From positions 1 through 7,331 of the forward strand of contig NCBR01000122.1 in assembly GCA_002279285.1 (NCBI GenBank): a stretch of 7,331 nt of DNA, written 5' to 3'. Shown one piece after another: positions 1-6,662 of the stretch. The position numbers and the translations under genes are program-made. The stretch's first letter is position 1, and each line of letters opens with the position of its first letter. The notes below the pieces were generated by a model, which had not been told where the DNA came from, did not search any database, and saw nothing but the letters and a program-made list of their open reading frames with translations. The stretch is from Acidobacteria bacterium 37-71-11. GTDB lineage: Bacteria; Acidobacteriota; Thermoanaerobaculia; Thermoanaerobaculales; Thermoanaerobaculaceae.

Positions 1-2512
1 GTGTCACGGGCGCCGTGGCCATCGACTTCAGCTCTCGCACGACGATGGCTTGCGCCTTGCCCACGTTGGGCGGGTCGCAGCCGTAGCGAACCACGTAGAG
101 CGAGCGCTTTTGCCCCACGTCGAAGTTGGACGAGACGTAGTAGACCAACCCGTCTTTCTCGCGCAGGTCGCGGTACAGGCGCGTGGCGTAGAAGGCGCCG
201 CCCAGCACGTGGTTGCCGAGCTGGAGGGCGTAGTAGTCGGGGTTGGAACGGTCGAGGCCGAGGGTCTCGGCGAGCGTCACGCTGTCCTGCACGCGGCTGC
301 TGTCGGGCACTACCGTGGAGGAGGGCCTGTTGGCCGGCACCGCGGGCAGCACCGTCTCGGGCTTGGTTCCCTCGGCCTTCCATCCGCCGAAGCACCTCTC
401 GACCGTGGCCTTGGCCTGCTCCGGCGTGACCTTGCCCATCACCACGATGGTCGTGAGATCAGGGCGGAAGACCTTGGCGTAGTACGCCTTCACGTCAGCC
501 AGCGTGAGCGCCGAGACGGTCTGGGGCGTGGCCTCGCGCAGGCTCAGGTCGTTCTTCGGGTAGAGGGCCGCGTCGAGGGCCCGGCCCGAGAGGTAGAAGG
601 GGCTCTGCAAGAGGCCCGCCACGGAACGGGCGGTCTGCGCCTGCATGATCTTGAACGCCTGCTCGGGCAGGGCCGGGTGCAGCTCGTTGTCCGCCAGGAG
701 TTCGACCGCCCGGTCGAAGTCAGCGGACAGGGCCTCTACCGAGAAGCCGGTGCCCGCGGACTCCTGGGCGCCGATGTCGTCCAGCGCCTTCTGGAACGCC
801 AGCCTGTCCAGGCTGGTGGTGCCGAAGGAGAAGAGCCGGTCCAGCACCCGGTCGACACCCTCCTGGCCCTTGGGCGTCTCCAGGTCGGGCTCGTTGCGGA
901 TCCGGCCGAAGAGGGAGACGGTGTTGCTGATCGATTCGGGCTGGACGATGAGCGTGAGGCCGTTGGGCAGCTTCGTCACCACGGGGTTGACCACCGAGGC
1001 CGGCACCGCCAGGCGTGAGAGGGCCTGCTCGGCCCACGGCGGCAGCGTCACGGCCTTGGGGTTCTTCGGGGCGAACGATTCCTTCCCGCCGAAGCCCTTG
1101 GAGGCGAGCGGTTTGCCCGAAGGCTGAGGGGTGAGGATGGCGACGACGGCGTGGTCCTGGTCGAGGGCCTCCTTGGCGACCCGGTCCACCTCGGCGGGCG
1201 TCACCTTCTCCATGGCCCTGACATCGTCATCGGGGGAGCGGCGCCCCTCCACGGCGAGCGCTTGCGACCAGGCCTGCGCGAGGCCCGAAACGGAGTTCTT
1301 CTGGAGCTCGGAGCCGGTGAGCTCCTGCCGTTTGGCCGCCTCCACCAGGTCGGCCGGCAACCCCTTCCGCACCGCACCGGCGAGGATCCCTCTGACCTCC
1401 TTGACGAGCCCGGCCGTGTCGGCGCCCTTGGGGAAGACGGCGACGGCGAAGCCGAGCCCCGCCTCCGGCAGGGCGCTGAACTGGAACCCGGCGTACATCG
1501 CCTTCCCCTGCGGGACGAGGCCGTAGAGGTCCCACCGCTGGCTGGAGAGAACGTCGCTCATCACCTGGGCGACGGCGTAGTCGGGGCTGTCCGAGCCGGG
1601 CAGGCGGAAGCAGACGATGGCCAGGCCGTAGGGCAGGTCGGTGGTGAGGTTCAACGTCTCCGGCTTGACGGGTTCCAGTTTGACGGCCGGACGGGCAGGG
1701 ATCTTCTTGGCGGGGATGGCGCCGAAGAGCTTCCCAACCTCTTTCAGCGTGGCCTGCGGGTCCACGTGGCCCACGATCACCAGGACGGCGTTGTTGGGGG
1801 CGTACCAGGTGTCGTGGAACCGGCGCAGCATGGCGCCGGTGGTCTTGTCGAAGGAGGGCCGCGTGCCCAGGGCGTCGTGGGCGTAGGGCGTGCCCTTGAA
1901 CATGGCGTCCAGGAGCTTGGTGTAGAAGACGTACTGGGGGTTGGAGAGGTCCTGGGCCACCTCCTGCTCGATGGCGGCGCGCTCTTCGTCCCAGAGCTTG
2001 TCGGTGTCGAGGACGCCGCTCATGCGCAGCGCCTCGATGTGGAGCGCCAGGTCCAGCTCGTCGGCCGGGGCGGTGAAGAAGTACTGCGTCACGGTCTGTT
2101 GCGTGTCGGCGTCGAAGTCGCCGCCCATGGCGGCCGTGATGTCGGCCAACTGGTCGGCCGAGAGACCCGGGTTGCCGCGGAACATCATGTGCTCCTGGGC
2201 GTGCGCCATCCCCGGGAAACCCACGGGAGCCTCGTTGGAGCCCACGAGGTAGTTGACCTCGGTGGTCACCACGGGGGCCAGCGTGTTCTGGACGATCACG
2301 ACTCTCAGGCCGTTCTTCAGCGTGGCCTTGAGGACGCCCGCTTCCCCGGGGACTCCTCCGGACGCCCGCAGCGGCGATGCCCAGCCCAGGGCCAGAAGGA
2401 CGAGAGCGGTCGCCCCCCACCGACCCAGACGCGCCATCTTCCCCGTGGTGTGCAGGCCTTTCGTCGTCGCCGCAAGGGCGCGGTCCGCCTTCACGTTCCA
2501 GGTCGTTGCCAT
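1..2512 (-). CDS. Secreted M16 family zinc metallopeptidase, two M16 units, 3' end off the window
   Basis: Reads 837 codons from ATG at 2512 to the left edge without a stop, so the C-terminus is missing. It is predicted to be an exported zinc endopeptidase of the pitrilysin/insulinase (M16) family, degrading peptides in the periplasm or outside the cell. The first M16 unit spans about residues 58-290. It has the inverted zinc motif HxxEH at H104-A-Q-E107-H108, and the third ligand is probably E184, 76 residues further on, with E177 seven residues before it, as in pitrilysin. A middle M16 C-type region follows (about 290-460). A second M16 unit (about 505-700) has RxxDR (R555, D558, R559) where HxxEH should be, so it is probably non-catalytic. 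The Arg/Tyr-rich 'LREKDGLVYY' stretch near 783-792 matches the M16 C-domain substrate-binding motif. A signal peptide is visible at about residues 26-50 (basic start, Leu/Ala core, Ala-rich end). ATG 2512 has a good Shine-Dalgarno; ATG 2437 would put the signal at the very N-terminus and remains possible. Confidence 0.93.
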   Translation of the reverse strand, partial: MATTWNVKADRALAATTKGLHTTGKMARLGRWGATALVLLALGWASPLRASGGVPGEAGVLKATLKNGLRVVIVQNTLAPVVTTEVNYLVGSNEAPVGFPGMAHAQEHMMFRGNPGLSADQLADITAAMGGDFDADTQQTVTQYFFTAPADELDLALHIEALRMSGVLDTDKLWDEERAAIEQEVAQDLSNPQYVFYTKLLDAMFKGTPYAHDALGTRPSFDKTTGAMLRRFHDTWYAPNNAVLVIVGHVDPQATLKEVGKLFGAIPAKKIPARPAVKLEPVKPETLNLTTDLPYGLAIVCFRLPGSDSPDYAVAQVMSDVLSSQRWDLYGLVPQGKAMYAGFQFSALPEAGLGFAVAVFPKGADTAGLVKEVRGILAGAVRKGLPADLVEAAKRQELTGSELQKNSVSGLAQAWSQALAVEGRRSPDDDVRAMEKVTPAEVDRVAKEALDQDHAVVAILTPQPSGKPLASKGFGGKESFAPKNPKAVTLPPWAEQALSRLAVPASVVNPVVTKLPNGLTLIVQPESISNTVSLFGRIRNEPDLETPKGQEGVDRVLDRLFSFGTTSLDRLAFQKALDDIGAQESAGTGFSVEALSADFDRAVELLADNELHPALPEQAFKIMQAQTARSVAGLLQSPFYLSGRALDAALYPKNDLSLREATPQTVSALTLADVKAYYAKVFRPDLTTIVVMGKVTPEQAKATVERCFGGWKAEGTKPETVLPAVPANRPSSTVVPDSSRVQDSVTLAETLGLDRSNPDYYALQLGNHVLGGAFYATRLYRDLREKDGLVYYVSSNFDVGQKRSLYVVRYGCDPPNVGKAQAIVVRELKSMATAPVT

Positions 2513-2519
2513 CGTTTCA

Positions 2520-2524
2520 CTCCC
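2520..2524 (-). promoter_or_regulatory. Ribosome binding site for the M16 peptidase
   Basis: On the minus strand GGGAG (within AAGGGAGTG) ends 7 bases before ATG 2512. This favours 2512 over the internal ATG at 2437, whose only purine run (GGGGA) is too close to its start codon. The protein evidence (position of the signal peptide) points the other way, so the choice is not closed. Confidence 0.55.
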
Positions 2525-2569
2525 TTCGCTGCGATCGACGCCCTTGACTGATCACCGGACGGCTTCTTC

Positions 2570-2590
2570 GACCCACGACCCACGACCCAC
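2570..2590. repeat. Three tandem copies of GACCCAC
   Basis: Three perfect, adjacent 7-base units occupy 2570-2576, 2577-2583 and 2584-2590. The last units also form a 7-bp hairpin with the following GTCGTGG (2580-2586 with 2591-2597, loop CCAC). It lies in the spacer between the phosphofructokinase stop and the peptidase start. It may be a simple slippage repeat, part of the peptidase mRNA leader, or a protein-binding site; nothing in the sequence decides this. Confidence 0.6.
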
Positions 2591-2602
2591 GTCGTGGCTC
2601 CC

Positions 2603-2627
2603 CCGGGCCCCGGACCCCGGAGCCCGG
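2603..2627 (-). terminator. GC-rich hairpin after the phosphofructokinase gene, possible terminator
   Basis: CCGGGCCCCGG (2603-2613) pairs with CCGGAGCCCGG (2617-2627) around a 3-base loop. The single DNA mismatch (2609/2621) becomes a G-U pair in minus-strand RNA, so an 11-bp stem is complete only in the direction of the phosphofructokinase transcript. It starts 4 bases past that gene's stop codon. No U-tract follows, so it is not a classical intrinsic terminator. It could be a non-canonical terminator, an mRNA 3'-end stabiliser or an attenuator ahead of the peptidase. Confidence 0.4.
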
Positions 2628-2631
2628 TCTC

Positions 2632-3840
2632 TCAGTAATCGCTCGTCATGATGAACAGCGGCTTCGTCTCGAAGCGCTCGTAGATCGGGCGCAGACGGTC
2701 GGTGTTGTAGAACTTGCGCACGTCCACGGTCTTCTTGCGACTGGTGACGACGTCGATCGGAACGTTGTCGTAGCGCCCGTTGCGGACGTTGACGAGGCGC
2801 CCGGCGACGCCGTCGAGCACGAGGTCCATCGCGAGGTTGCCGAACGCCATCGGAACGATCGAGTCGAGTGCGTCGGGGTTGCCGCAGCGCACGAGGTAAC
2901 CGAGGCGCTGGTTGATGACGTTGATGCGCCGCCCGTTGTTGTACTTCGGCGAGAGGTCGCGGAGCACGCGCGAGACGAGGTCGCCGATGCCGCCGAGCTT
3001 CCTGTGCCCGAACGCGTCGGTCTCGTGGTCCTCGTACACCATCTCGTCCATTCCCTTGAACGTCGCGCCCTCGGAAACCAGGACCACGCTGTACTTGGAG
3101 GGGTTGGTAAGGCGGTCGGCGGTGAGAAGCTCACACAGCTGCTCGATGTCGAAGACGTGCTCGGGGATGACGCAGCGGTTGGCGGCCCCCGCCATGGTGG
3201 GGAGGAGCGCGGTGAACCCCGCGTAGCGGCCGAACACCTCGATCACGAGGAAGCGCTCGTGGCTCCCGGCCGAGGTGCGCAGGGCGTGGGTCATCTCGAT
3301 CGTGCGGGTCACGCACGTCGAGAAGCCGATGCAGTAGTCGGTGCCCGGGACGTCGTTGTCCATCGTCTTGGGGATGGCGATGACCCGCACACCCTCCTTG
3401 TGCAGGCGCACCCCGTACGAAAGGGTGTCGTCGCCGCCGATCGGGATGAGTGTGTCGATGCCCAACCAATCGAGGTTGGCGAGCACGTCGGGGGTGACGT
3501 CGACGATGTCGCCCGGGTACTTCTCCCTGAGGTGGGGCGGCAGCTGTGCCTGGGCGACCTTGGACGGGTTGGTGCGCGAGGTGTGGAGGAACGTGCCGCC
3601 GGTGCGCCCGACCTTGTTCACGACCTCTTCGGAAAGCTCGATCACATAGTCCTCGTAGGACTTCCCCTTGTCGCGCTCGAGCTCGACGATCCCCGCCCAT
3701 CCGTGGCGGATCCCCAACACCCGGTACCCCTCGCGCAGCGCGCGCACGGTGAGGGCGCGGATCGCCGGGTTCAACCCGGGGACGTCGCCGCCGCCGGTGA
3801 GGATCGCGATCGTTCCCTTCGTTTTGGTGGGGCTGCTCAT
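2632..3840 (-). CDS. 6-phosphofructokinase, probably pyrophosphate-dependent, 402 aa
   Basis: Cytoplasmic enzyme phosphorylating fructose 6-phosphate to fructose 1,6-bisphosphate. The PFK fold is clear: phosphoryl-donor loop TGGGDVPGLN at residues 15-24, IGGDDT at 134-139, PKTMDND at 157-163 with D161 as the predicted catalytic base, and EVFGRYAG at 201-208 for sugar phosphate binding. E. coli ATP-PFK has Gly104 and Gly124; here the matching positions are D138 and K158. This Asp/Lys pair is the known signature of pyrophosphate-dependent PFK, which works reversibly in glycolysis and gluconeogenesis. The usual MGR is FGR (203-205). The start at 3840 gives MSSPTKTKG directly before the nucleotide loop and has a well-spaced GGAG. 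The frame stays open upstream to 4212, but that extension runs through the intergenic palindromic repeat and is not protein-like. Family assignment is secure; donor specificity is inferred from residues. Confidence 0.95.
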   Translation of the reverse strand: MSSPTKTKGTIAILTGGGDVPGLNPAIRALTVRALREGYRVLGIRHGWAGIVELERDKGKSYEDYVIELSEEVVNKVGRTGGTFLHTSRTNPSKVAQAQLPPHLREKYPGDIVDVTPDVLANLDWLGIDTLIPIGGDDTLSYGVRLHKEGVRVIAIPKTMDNDVPGTDYCIGFSTCVTRTIEMTHALRTSAGSHERFLVIEVFGRYAGFTALLPTMAGAANRCVIPEHVFDIEQLCELLTADRLTNPSKYSVVLVSEGATFKGMDEMVYEDHETDAFGHRKLGGIGDLVSRVLRDLSPKYNNGRRINVINQRLGYLVRCGNPDALDSIVPMAFGNLAMDLVLDGVAGRLVNVRNGRYDNVPIDVVTSRKKTVDVRKFYNTDRLRPIYERFETKPLFIMTSDY

Positions 3841-3846
3841 GTCTGA

Positions 3847-3851
3847 CTCCG
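3847..3851 (-). promoter_or_regulatory. Ribosome binding site fixing the phosphofructokinase start
   Basis: Minus-strand CGGAG ends 6 bases before ATG 3840. This supports starting there rather than at the far upstream in-frame codons that would add about 124 unrelated residues. Confidence 0.6.
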
Positions 3852-3965
3852 TTCGGTCGCGATGGTAGCGCAACCGCCACTCCGGGAAAGGGGCAGCCAC
3901 GCCGCCGCATTCCGCCGCCAGCACCCCCCGCCCGCTATCTTTCGGGTGCGGCCCGACGTCGACCG

Positions 3966-4069
3966 TCATTGCGAGCGAAGCGCAGCAATCTCGTCCCCAA
4001 CCGGGTGACCAACCTCTCTCCGATGACCTCGAGATTGCTTCGCCCCGCCTGCGACGTGGCTCGCAATGA
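3966..4069. repeat. Imperfect palindromic intergenic repeat (CATTGCGAGC type)
   Basis: The outer arms TCATTGCGAGC (3966-3976) and GCTCGCAATGA (4059-4069) are perfect reverse complements over 11 bp. The inner arms AGCAATCTCG (3984-3993) and CGAGATTGCT (4030-4039) match over 10 bp, around a 36-base apex. The right arm has about 12 extra bases (within 4040-4058) that the left arm lacks, so the two halves are different variants of one half-unit. This arrangement resembles the palindromic intergenic repeats scattered in many bacterial genomes, whose translations read like 'CASLAMT' or 'GEAIS' and are often miscalled as small genes. No target-site duplication was evident. It is probably a non-autonomous, REP/MITE-like element, but copy number cannot be judged from one window. 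Confidence 0.75.
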
Positions 4070-4111
4070 GAAGTTCTCCCACGACAACGGTAGCGCGCCC
4101 GGCCATTGATG

Positions 4112-4140
4112 TTGCGCCGCCGCTGCCGGGTGCCTATGCT
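4112..4140 (+). promoter_or_regulatory. Candidate cydA promoter
   Basis: TTGCGC (4112-4117) and TATGCT (4135-4140) are separated by exactly 17 bases. This is a weak sigma-70-like pair, with 3/6 and 4/6 consensus matches. Transcription would begin near 4147, just before the cydA ribosome binding site, and this would exclude translation from ATG 4106 or 4136. In GC-rich DNA such matches arise by chance, so confidence is low. Confidence 0.22.
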
Positions 4141-4149
4141 GGCGCGAGC

Positions 4150-4154
4150 GGAGG
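4150..4154 (+). promoter_or_regulatory. Ribosome binding site deciding the cydA start
   Basis: GGAGG lies 11 bases before ATG 4166. The in-frame ATGs at 4106 and 4136 are upstream of it and lack a comparable site. The residues they would add are not part of the conserved CydA N-terminus. Confidence 0.6.
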
Positions 4155-4165
4155 TTCCAACGGTC

Positions 4166-5611
4166 ATGGATGCGGTCCTCCTCGCGCGGCTCCAGTTCGC
4201 CTTCACCCTCATGTTCCACTACCTGTTCCCGCCGGTCACGATCGGGCTCGGCGTCCTGCTCGTCGTGATGGAGGGGATGTACCTCAAGACCCGGGACCTG
4301 CACTACGAGGCGATGGCGAAGTTCTGGACGAAGGTGTTCGCGGTCACCTTCGCGATGGGTGTGGCGACCGGGATCGTGATGGAGTTCCAGTTCGGGACCA
4401 ACTGGGCAACCTACTCCCGGTTCGTCGGCGACGTCTTCGGCTCCGCCCTGGCGGCCGAGGGGATCTTCGCGTTCTTTCTGGAGTCGGGGTTCCTCGCGGT
4501 GCTGGTGTTCGGGTGGGACCGGGTGTCGCCGGGGATGCACTTCTTCGCGACGGTCATGGTCGCGCTCGGCTCGATGTTCTCCGCCGTCTGGATCGTGGTC
4601 GCCAACTCCTGGCAGCAGACGCCGGCCGGCTTCCACATCGTCGGGACCGGCGCGGCGGCGCGCGCCGAGATCACCGACTTCTGGGCGATGGTGTTCAACC
4701 CCTCGAGCATGGAGCGGCTCGTGCACGTGCTGCTCGGCGCCTTCATCGTCGGGGCGTTCGTGGTGCTGAGCGTCTCGGCGTTCTACCTGCTCAAGGGCCG
4801 GCACCTGGAGTTCGCGCGCCGCAGCTTCACGATCGCGCTGGTGGTCGCTGCCCTGGCGGCGCTCGCCGAGGTCGTTTCCGGAGACTCGCAGGCGCGCACG
4901 CTCGCCACCACCCAACCCGCCAAGCTCGCGGCGTTCGAGGGGTTGTACACGACCGCACCCGGCGGCACGCGCTTGACCGTGATGGGGTTCCCCGATACGG
5001 CCGAGAGGCGGCTCAGGGGCGAGATCGCGGTCCCGGGGCTGCTCTCGTTCCTCGTCTGGGGCGACTGGAACAAGCCGGTGGCGGGTCTCGACCGGGTGCC
5101 GCGCGCGGACTGGCCGCCGGTGGCGCTCCCGTTCCAGAGCTACCACGTCATGGTGGGGCTGGGGTTCCTCTTCGTCGCGCTGGTGGCGGTCGCGCTCCTC
5201 ATGCGCTGGCGCGGGACGCTGTTCCAGGCGCGGTGGCTGCTGTGGACGTTCGTGTTCGCGGTGGCGGGACCGTTCGCCGCCAACGAGCTCGGCTGGGTCG
5301 CCGCGGAAGTTGGGCGCCAGCCCTGGGTGGTGTACGGCCTGCTGCGCACCTCGGACGCCACGTCCAAGAGCGTGCCGGCAGGCCAGGTGCTGGCGTCGCT
5401 GGTGATGTTCGGCGTCATCTACGCTCTCCTGTTCGCGGTGTACGTGTTCGTGCTGAACGACAAGATCCAGCACGGGCCCGACGAGCCGGCGCCGCCGCCG
5501 GCGGCGACGACGGGCGGTGGCCTGCTCGCGGCGGCCGGGAGTCTCGCAGGCCAGGGCGGAGAGTCGCTGACCTCGACGGGTGAAGCCGCCGGCCGCGCCG
5601 GGGGGGAGTGA
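4166..5611 (+). CDS. cydA: Cytochrome bd ubiquinol oxidase subunit I (CydA), 481 aa
   Basis: Haem-bearing membrane subunit of the bd-type quinol oxidase, which reduces O2 to water with electrons from quinol. Conserved landmarks, with E. coli equivalents: H18 (H19, haem b595/d-region ligand) in RLQFAFTLMFHYLF; E98 and E106 (E99, E107) in the AAEGIFAFFLESGF helix followed by GWDR (116-119); H187 (H186, b558) in VHVLLGAF; K253 and E258 (K252, E257, quinol site) in QPAKLAAFE; M329 (M393, b558) in YHVMVGLG; and GRQPW at 383-387. About nine membrane helices are visible. The segment between the quinol site and M329 is shorter than in E. coli (522 aa), so this is the short Q-loop type. H327 stands where E. 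coli has R391. After the last helix there is a Pro/Ala/Gly-rich tail (about 438-481) with no recognised domain. The stop lies 5 bases before the cydB start, so the two genes form an operon. Confidence 0.96.
   Translation: MDAVLLARLQFAFTLMFHYLFPPVTIGLGVLLVVMEGMYLKTRDLHYEAMAKFWTKVFAVTFAMGVATGIVMEFQFGTNWATYSRFVGDVFGSALAAEGIFAFFLESGFLAVLVFGWDRVSPGMHFFATVMVALGSMFSAVWIVVANSWQQTPAGFHIVGTGAAARAEITDFWAMVFNPSSMERLVHVLLGAFIVGAFVVLSVSAFYLLKGRHLEFARRSFTIALVVAALAALAEVVSGDSQARTLATTQPAKLAAFEGLYTTAPGGTRLTVMGFPDTAERRLRGEIAVPGLLSFLVWGDWNKPVAGLDRVPRADWPPVALPFQSYHVMVGLGFLFVALVAVALLMRWRGTLFQARWLLWTFVFAVAGPFAANELGWVAAEVGRQPWVVYGLLRTSDATSKSVPAGQVLASLVMFGVIYALLFAVYVFVLNDKIQHGPDEPAPPPAATTGGGLLAAAGSLAGQGGESLTSTGEAAGRAGGE
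5601..5608 (+). promoter_or_regulatory. Ribosome binding site deciding the cydB start
   Basis: The purine run GGGGGGAG sits at the end of cydA. It is 8 bases before ATG 5617 but overlaps the alternative GTG 5608, so it can serve only the ATG. The site lies inside the cydA coding region, which suggests coupled translation. Confidence 0.6.
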
Positions 5612-5616
5612 CGGCG

Positions 5617-6633
5617 ATGGACCTGCACCTGTTCTGGTTTGCCCTCCTCGGCGTGCTGCTCACCGGCTACGCAATCCTCGACGGCTTCGACCTCGGCGTC
5701 GGGATCGTCCACCTGGCGGCGCGCCGCGACGACGAGCGCCGGGTGCTCCTGAACGCCATCGGGCCGCTGTGGGACGGCAACGAGGTATGGCTCGTGACGT
5801 TCGGCGGCGCGCTCTTCGCGGCGTTCCCCCGCGCCTACGCGGCGGCATTCTCGGCGTTCTACCTGCCGTTCATGCTGCTGCTGTTCGCACTGATCTTCCG
5901 GGCGGTCTCGATCGAGTTCAGGAGCAAGCGCGAGAGCGCGGCGTGGCGGCGCTTCTGGGACGGAGCGTTCTTCACCGCCAGCGCGCTCGCGACGTTCTTG
6001 ATGGGGGTCGCGGTCGGCGACTCGATGCTCGGCATCCCGATCGGCCCCGACGGCGACTACACCGGCGGTGTGACCGACCTGCTGCGTCCGTACGCGCTCC
6101 TGGTCGGTGTCCTGGCGGTAGCGACGTTCGCGCTGCACGGCTCGATCTACCTTCATCTCAAGACCGAGGGCGAGTTGCAGCGGCGCATCCACGGCTGGAT
6201 GTGGCGGGCATTCGCCTTTTTCCTGGCGGTGTACATGCTCGTCACGGTGGTGACGCTGGTGGCGGTGCCTGCCGCGACGCGCAACTTCGCGAACCTGCCG
6301 TGGGCGTGGGTGGTTGTGCTGCTCAACATCCTTGCAGTTGCCAACATCCCGCGCGCGATCTTCAGGGGCAAGCCGCTGGGCGCGTTCGTCTCGTCCTCGT
6401 GCACGATCGCGGCGCTCGTCTTCCTGTTCGGCGTCGCCCTCTTTCCCAACCTGATCGTGTCGAGCAGCGACCCGGCGTGGAGCCTGACGATCGCCAACGC
6501 CGCGTCGTCAGAGAAGACGCTGCGCATCATGCGCACGATCGCGTTCCTCGGCATGCCGTTCGTCGCCGCGTACACGGCGGTCGTCTACTGGGTGTTCCGC
6601 GGCAAGGTCGAACTCGGCAAGTTCAGCTACTGA
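5617..6633 (+). CDS. cydB: Cytochrome bd ubiquinol oxidase subunit II (CydB), 338 aa
   Basis: Second integral membrane subunit of the bd oxidase, pairing with CydA to form the core heterodimer. It begins with the typical first helix and the motif GYAILDGFDLGVG (17-29), whose acidic residues are conserved in CydB. LWDGNEVWLVTFGGALFAAFP (about 51-71) is the family hallmark. Later stretches fit a full-length CydB: the HGSIYLHLKTEGELQRR loop (174-190), the helix around 258-281 and the C-terminal helix (about 303-327) ending in VELGKFSY. Some eight or nine membrane helices are visible. ATG 5617 is chosen over GTG 5608 because only it has room for the ribosome binding site; the difference is three residues. 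No cydX follows (the next gene converges 40 bases on), and the cydDC assembly transporter is not in the window. Confidence 0.96.
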   Translation: MDLHLFWFALLGVLLTGYAILDGFDLGVGIVHLAARRDDERRVLLNAIGPLWDGNEVWLVTFGGALFAAFPRAYAAAFSAFYLPFMLLLFALIFRAVSIEFRSKRESAAWRRFWDGAFFTASALATFLMGVAVGDSMLGIPIGPDGDYTGGVTDLLRPYALLVGVLAVATFALHGSIYLHLKTEGELQRRIHGWMWRAFAFFLAVYMLVTVVTLVAVPAATRNFANLPWAWVVVLLNILAVANIPRAIFRGKPLGAFVSSSCTIAALVFLFGVALFPNLIVSSSDPAWSLTIANAASSEKTLRIMRTIAFLGMPFVAAYTAVVYWVFRGKVELGKFSY

Positions 6634-6662
6634 GGATGTTCGCTGTGCGCAAGCGGCCCGCG

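Larger units (their letters stand above)
3841..4165. other. Divergent intergenic region between phosphofructokinase and cydA
   Basis: 325 bases without a credible gene. It carries the phosphofructokinase leader on the left, a palindromic repeat in the middle (3966-4069) and the cydA leader with a candidate promoter on the right. Promoters for both genes should lie here, outside or on either side of the repeat. I could not find a convincing -35/-10 pair for the phosphofructokinase; the best minus-strand candidate is TTTCCC with TACCAT about 16 bases later, close upstream of the ribosome binding site. No FNR- or ArcA-like operator was recognised. Confidence 0.75.

Noticed and set aside
1151..2551. 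466-codon open frame on the plus strand opposite the M16 peptidase
   Set aside because: It has Gly/Val/Arg/His-rich low-complexity composition and no family likeness, and the opposite strand has a clear HxxEH peptidase. The same applies to the plus-strand frame 50-1018.
3004..3846. 280-codon open frame on the plus strand opposite the phosphofructokinase
   Set aside because: It mirrors conserved phosphofructokinase coding sequence and has shadow-type composition (Val, Gly, Asp, His, Arg).
3966..4069. Palindromic repeat as an intrinsic terminator
   Set aside because: Both flanking genes are transcribed away from it, and no T-tract follows either arm.
3841..4212. N-terminal extension of the phosphofructokinase frame by about 124 residues
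   Set aside because: The frame stays open only because of GC-rich sequence. It reads through the palindromic repeat and into the start of cydA, is Arg-rich and non-conserved, and a good ribosome site sits at 3847-3851 for the 3840 start.
3935..5473. 512-codon open frame antisense to cydA
   Set aside because: It is extremely rich in Arg, His, Glu and Asp with no domain, and is fully opposite a recognised membrane protein. This is the usual shadow in GC-rich DNA.
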